A stretch of 64,000 bases of DNA from Legionella shakespearei DSM 23087 (GTDB lineage Bacteria; Pseudomonadota; Gammaproteobacteria; Legionellales; Legionellaceae): NCBI RefSeq assembly GCF_000373765.1, contig NZ_KB892437.1:45970-109969 (forward strand), written 5' to 3'. Both the position numbers and the translations under genes were made by a program. Under the pieces are notes generated by a model. That model was not told where the DNA came from. It saw only the letters and a list, made by a program, of their open reading frames with translations, and did no database searches. How positions within the stretch are numbered: the stretch's first letter is position 1; every line of letters starts with the position of its first letter. This document shows, one piece after another, positions 62,104 to 64,000 of this stretch.

Positions 62104-63276
62104 TTAATCCTTACGCATTTTTTCAGACAAAGCTATTGGAGTTGGATACTTTAACACCACCAGATAAGACGAAACAATAAATGTTAAAATGGTCGTTGCC
62201 TGGATTAAATTGGAAGCAACATCAGAAATTAGTTTAGTACTTAATGCAATACTTGCAACTAATAAAGAAAATTCACTGCCTTGTCCAAGACGCACGCCAA
62301 CCTCTTTGGCAACTGATTTTTTTTCTCCAGCACGCTCCAGCAAAATATAAAATAATAAAGGCTTTACTATCAGAATCAGTGCCGAAAGGATTACAGCAGG
62401 AATAACCACTTGAGCTGCGTAGCCAAAATTAAAGGTCGCCCCTATGGAAAAGAAAAACATCACTAAAAAGAAATCGCGCAATGGCTTTAAACTCTCTGCA
62501 ATAAAGAGAGATATAGGACTTGCAGCAAGCGCAACACCTGCGATGAATGCGCCAATATCTTCGGACAAACCTAATTGCTGGGCAAGTACTGACAATCCGA
62601 GACACCAGCCTATAGAAAGTAAGAACACATATTCTTGTGTACGATCAAAGCGCGCCAGTAACTTAATCATGATGTAGCGCTCAAATGCAAAGGCAAATAA
62701 ACACAAAGCAGGAAGTGCTATTCCAACCCGAATCAAATCATCAAAGGACAAACCATTACTATTATGTGCACCATTTATCAGAATCAAAATGACGATCGCA
62801 ATCACGTCCTGCATCAAGAGAACACTAATCATTACCTCACCAGTATGCTGATGGTGAAGAATAGTTGTTGGCAGCAATTTCAAACCGATAATCGTACTGG
62901 AAAACATCATGGCGCCGCCAAGTATCCAGGACTCTGTTACAGTAAGACCGAACCAACGGCCTATAAAAAAGGACATAGTGGCAAACAATACCGAACTGAC
63001 GATGGCAATCCATGTAACCTTTTTAAGCATATGAACCAGGTTTTGTGGCTGCAAATGCAAGCCTAGTAAAAACAGCAGGAAGACTATGCCTATATCACCA
63101 ATCTGCTGCACTGTAGTCACATCAGAGACTAGCTTTAATCCCCAGGGTCCGAACACGGCACCTAGCAGAATATAGGCGACTAATAAGGATTGTTTGGTAT
63201 ATAAAACCAGCGTGGAAAAAAATGCAGCCCCAGCAAATATTAAGAAGATTGTGTAGAATACAGAGCCATCATGCAT
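62104..63276 (-). CDS. Kef-type monovalent cation/proton antiporter, membrane domain
   Basis: A 390-aa protein with about 12 predicted membrane helices of the CPA2 family (YILLGAVFGPWGLKLV, LLGLHLQPQNLVHML, MMFSSTIIGLKLLP, SEDIGAFIAGVALAASP, FFFSIGATFNF). The QDV in LLMQDVIAIV carries the conserved ion-binding aspartate. It exchanges K+ or Na+ for protons across the inner membrane. Unlike KefB/KefC it has no C-terminal RCK nucleotide-binding domain, so regulation by glutathione or NAD(H) is not expected. It is the first gene of the run with ampE. Confidence 0.88.
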   Translation of the reverse strand: MHDGSVFYTIFLIFAGAAFFSTLVLYTKQSLLVAYILLGAVFGPWGLKLVSDVTTVQQIGDIGIVFLLFLLGLHLQPQNLVHMLKKVTWIAIVSSVLFATMSFFIGRWFGLTVTESWILGGAMMFSSTIIGLKLLPTTILHHQHTGEVMISVLLMQDVIAIVILILINGAHNSNGLSFDDLIRVGIALPALCLFAFAFERYIMIKLLARFDRTQEYVFLLSIGWCLGLSVLAQQLGLSEDIGAFIAGVALAASPISLFIAESLKPLRDFFLVMFFFSIGATFNFGYAAQVVIPAVILSALILIVKPLLFYILLERAGEKKSVAKEVGVRLGQGSEFSLLVASIALSTKLISDVASNLIQATTILTFIVSSYLVVLKYPTPIALSEKMRKD

Positions 63277-63472
63277 CGGTTGTGTGCCTCACTATATGTT
63301 AGAGGTTAAGAAGTGTAAAATTATAGAATCAATTTTATCTATTAATCCATGAATTAGCTATAAATTATTCTATTAATGTGGGATTAAATTTAATATCGGA
63401 TTAAATTTGGGGGCAGAAAGATTTACTTCAGACCGGGCTACAGTCCCTGCCAGTATAACTGTTTCGCTTCCT

Positions 63473-63555
63473 GACGGTCGCGGCTCGGTTTTCGTGCGTT
63501 CGCATTGACTTCATCGTGCGCCGGAAACCGAGCCGCGACCGTCAGGAAGCGGAAG
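63473..63555. repeat. Family E palindromic repeat
   Basis: TTCGCTTCCTGACGGTCGCG with a complement ending GTCAGGAAGCGGAA. Extended ends CCAGTATAACTG and TTATTGCGGCACA match the other E copies in reverse orientation. A short family B half (63430-63442) precedes it and a family F hairpin (63589-63625) follows. Confidence 0.85.
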
Positions 63556-63696
63556 TTTTATTGCGGCACAGAGCATGATTTATATTTCGTAGACCATATT
63601 AGGCGATAGTCGTAATACGGGCTACAAGTACTGGATTCCTCGGACAAGCCGAGGAACGTAGAAGTCAAGGCCTGCCTGTGTTCTCATTCCACGATC

Positions 63697-63768
63697 TACG
63701 TCGTCCTGAGCGCGTCTTTTTGCGCGAAGGATCTCCAAAAATTGGCACGGTGCCGCTTTCAGGAGATC
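63697..63768. repeat. Family A repeat, right arm missing at an IS110 end
   Basis: The left arm (ACGTCGTCCTGAGCGCGTC) and loop (TTGGCACGGTGCCG) are intact, but the sequence leaves the family at GGAGATC, where all other copies continue CTTCGCGC. From 63769 it is the 3' flank of an IS110-type transposase gene. This suggests that the element inserted into the palindrome. Confidence 0.8.
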
Positions 63769-63808
63769 AACTATGTTTCAGAACATATTTTCAATGATTT
63801 AAATTTGC

Positions 63809-64000
63809 CTAATTTGACACATTTAACTTCGTTCCTGCATCTCTCACTCTGGCATTAGCAATAACAATGATTTTCCGCATTAAAGCAGTTAATGCCACCA
63901 TTTTTTTCTTTCCAGCGGAAATAAGCTGATTAAAAAATGTTTTCAATGACGAGTTAGAGCGTCTGGCCGCCATAGCTGCCATAAATAACATAGATTTAAC
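63809..64000 (-). CDS. IS110-family transposase, C-terminal end (cut by window)
   Basis: The frame runs from the right window edge to a TAG at 63811-63809, with at least 63 codons. The residues MAAMAARRSNSSLKTFFNQL, then ISAGKKKMVALTALMRKII and IANARVRD, match the C-terminal DUF of IS110/IS116/IS902 transposases (typical pattern A...R.NP.L..FY..L...GK..K.AL.A..RK.L...N...). IS110 enzymes are DEDD-type, serine-using transposases guided by a bridge RNA. The catalytic DEDD domain and the presumed bridge-RNA region (upstream) lie outside the window. Only about 40 bp separate the stop from the family A repeat. Confidence 0.82.
   Translation of the reverse strand, partial: VKSMLFMAAMAARRSNSSLKTFFNQLISAGKKKMVALTALMRKIIVIANARVRDAGTKLNVSN

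Overview
The window looks like a chromosomal segment of a Legionella species. The gene at 10664-11785 reads as RalF, the Legionella Arf-activating Dot/Icm effector, with its catalytic glutamate at E103. The kinase at 1574-3160 looks like LegK1. Two ankyrin proteins, a 1212-residue coiled-coil protein and several orphan proteins have the style of further Dot/Icm substrates. Legionella-type housekeeping genes (aceE-aceF-lpdA, rimI, ampE) lie at the right end. Genes are AT-rich, whereas the gaps between them are packed with GC-rich palindromic repeats. No rRNA, tRNA or CRISPR array was seen.

Layout. 1-12999: accessory and effector region with an orphan partial gene, a second orphan, the LegK1-like kinase, a hotdog-fold protein, a class D beta-lactamase, two ankyrin proteins, an outer-membrane barrel, ralF, and the remains of a Tn554-like integrase with its TnpC-like partner. 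13000-18300: a P-loop kinase, an HAD-like putative effector, a TipA-type MerR regulator with a textbook 19-bp-spacer promoter and a damaged second copy of it, and a NUDIX gene cut by a repeat. 18300-23150: a SecD-head-like secreted protein, an octamer tandem array, a cytochrome P450, a LysR regulator and a ureohydrolase. The LysR operator region is present twice, the second copy lying in front of the P450. 23200-30810: small secreted proteins, an amidohydrolase, a secreted lipase-like hydrolase with a barrel protein, and a nitronate monooxygenase. 30850-40572: one giant RTX adhesin with a LapA-type retention module. 41091-43833: an FAD oxidase and a methyltransferase. 44499-54170: an aminopeptidase N variant, a duplicated-domain Cys-rich protein, a three-gene orphan operon and the giant coiled-coil hydrolase-like protein. 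54255-63276: rimI and a run of genes on the minus strand (Kef-type antiporter, ampE, Cys-rich lipoprotein, aceE, aceF, lpdA). At the right edge is the 3' end of an IS110-family transposase.

Repeats. At least seven families recur between genes and are called A to H here. A: about 105-bp palindrome with arms beginning ACGTCGTCCTGAGCGCGTC. B: GTAGCCCGGTCTGCTTGCAG palindrome. C: a 136-bp element with terminal inverted repeats beginning CACTGCCATTAAG. D: a 180-184-bp element with ends like GTGAGTTATGGATAAG. E: TTCCGCTCC...GTCGCGGCTCGGTTT palindrome. F: GTAGCCCGTATTAGGC palindrome. G: GTAGCCTTGATGCAGCGATA palindrome. H: a composite seen once, split by C. Two C copies are flanked by perfect 11-bp direct repeats, and a third copy carries a D element inside it, so C at least is, or was, transposable. 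The repeats have truncated, capped or retailed several genes.

Limits: all identities come from reading motifs and from memory of the families. No database search was run, and gene symbols are given only where motifs and length agree.
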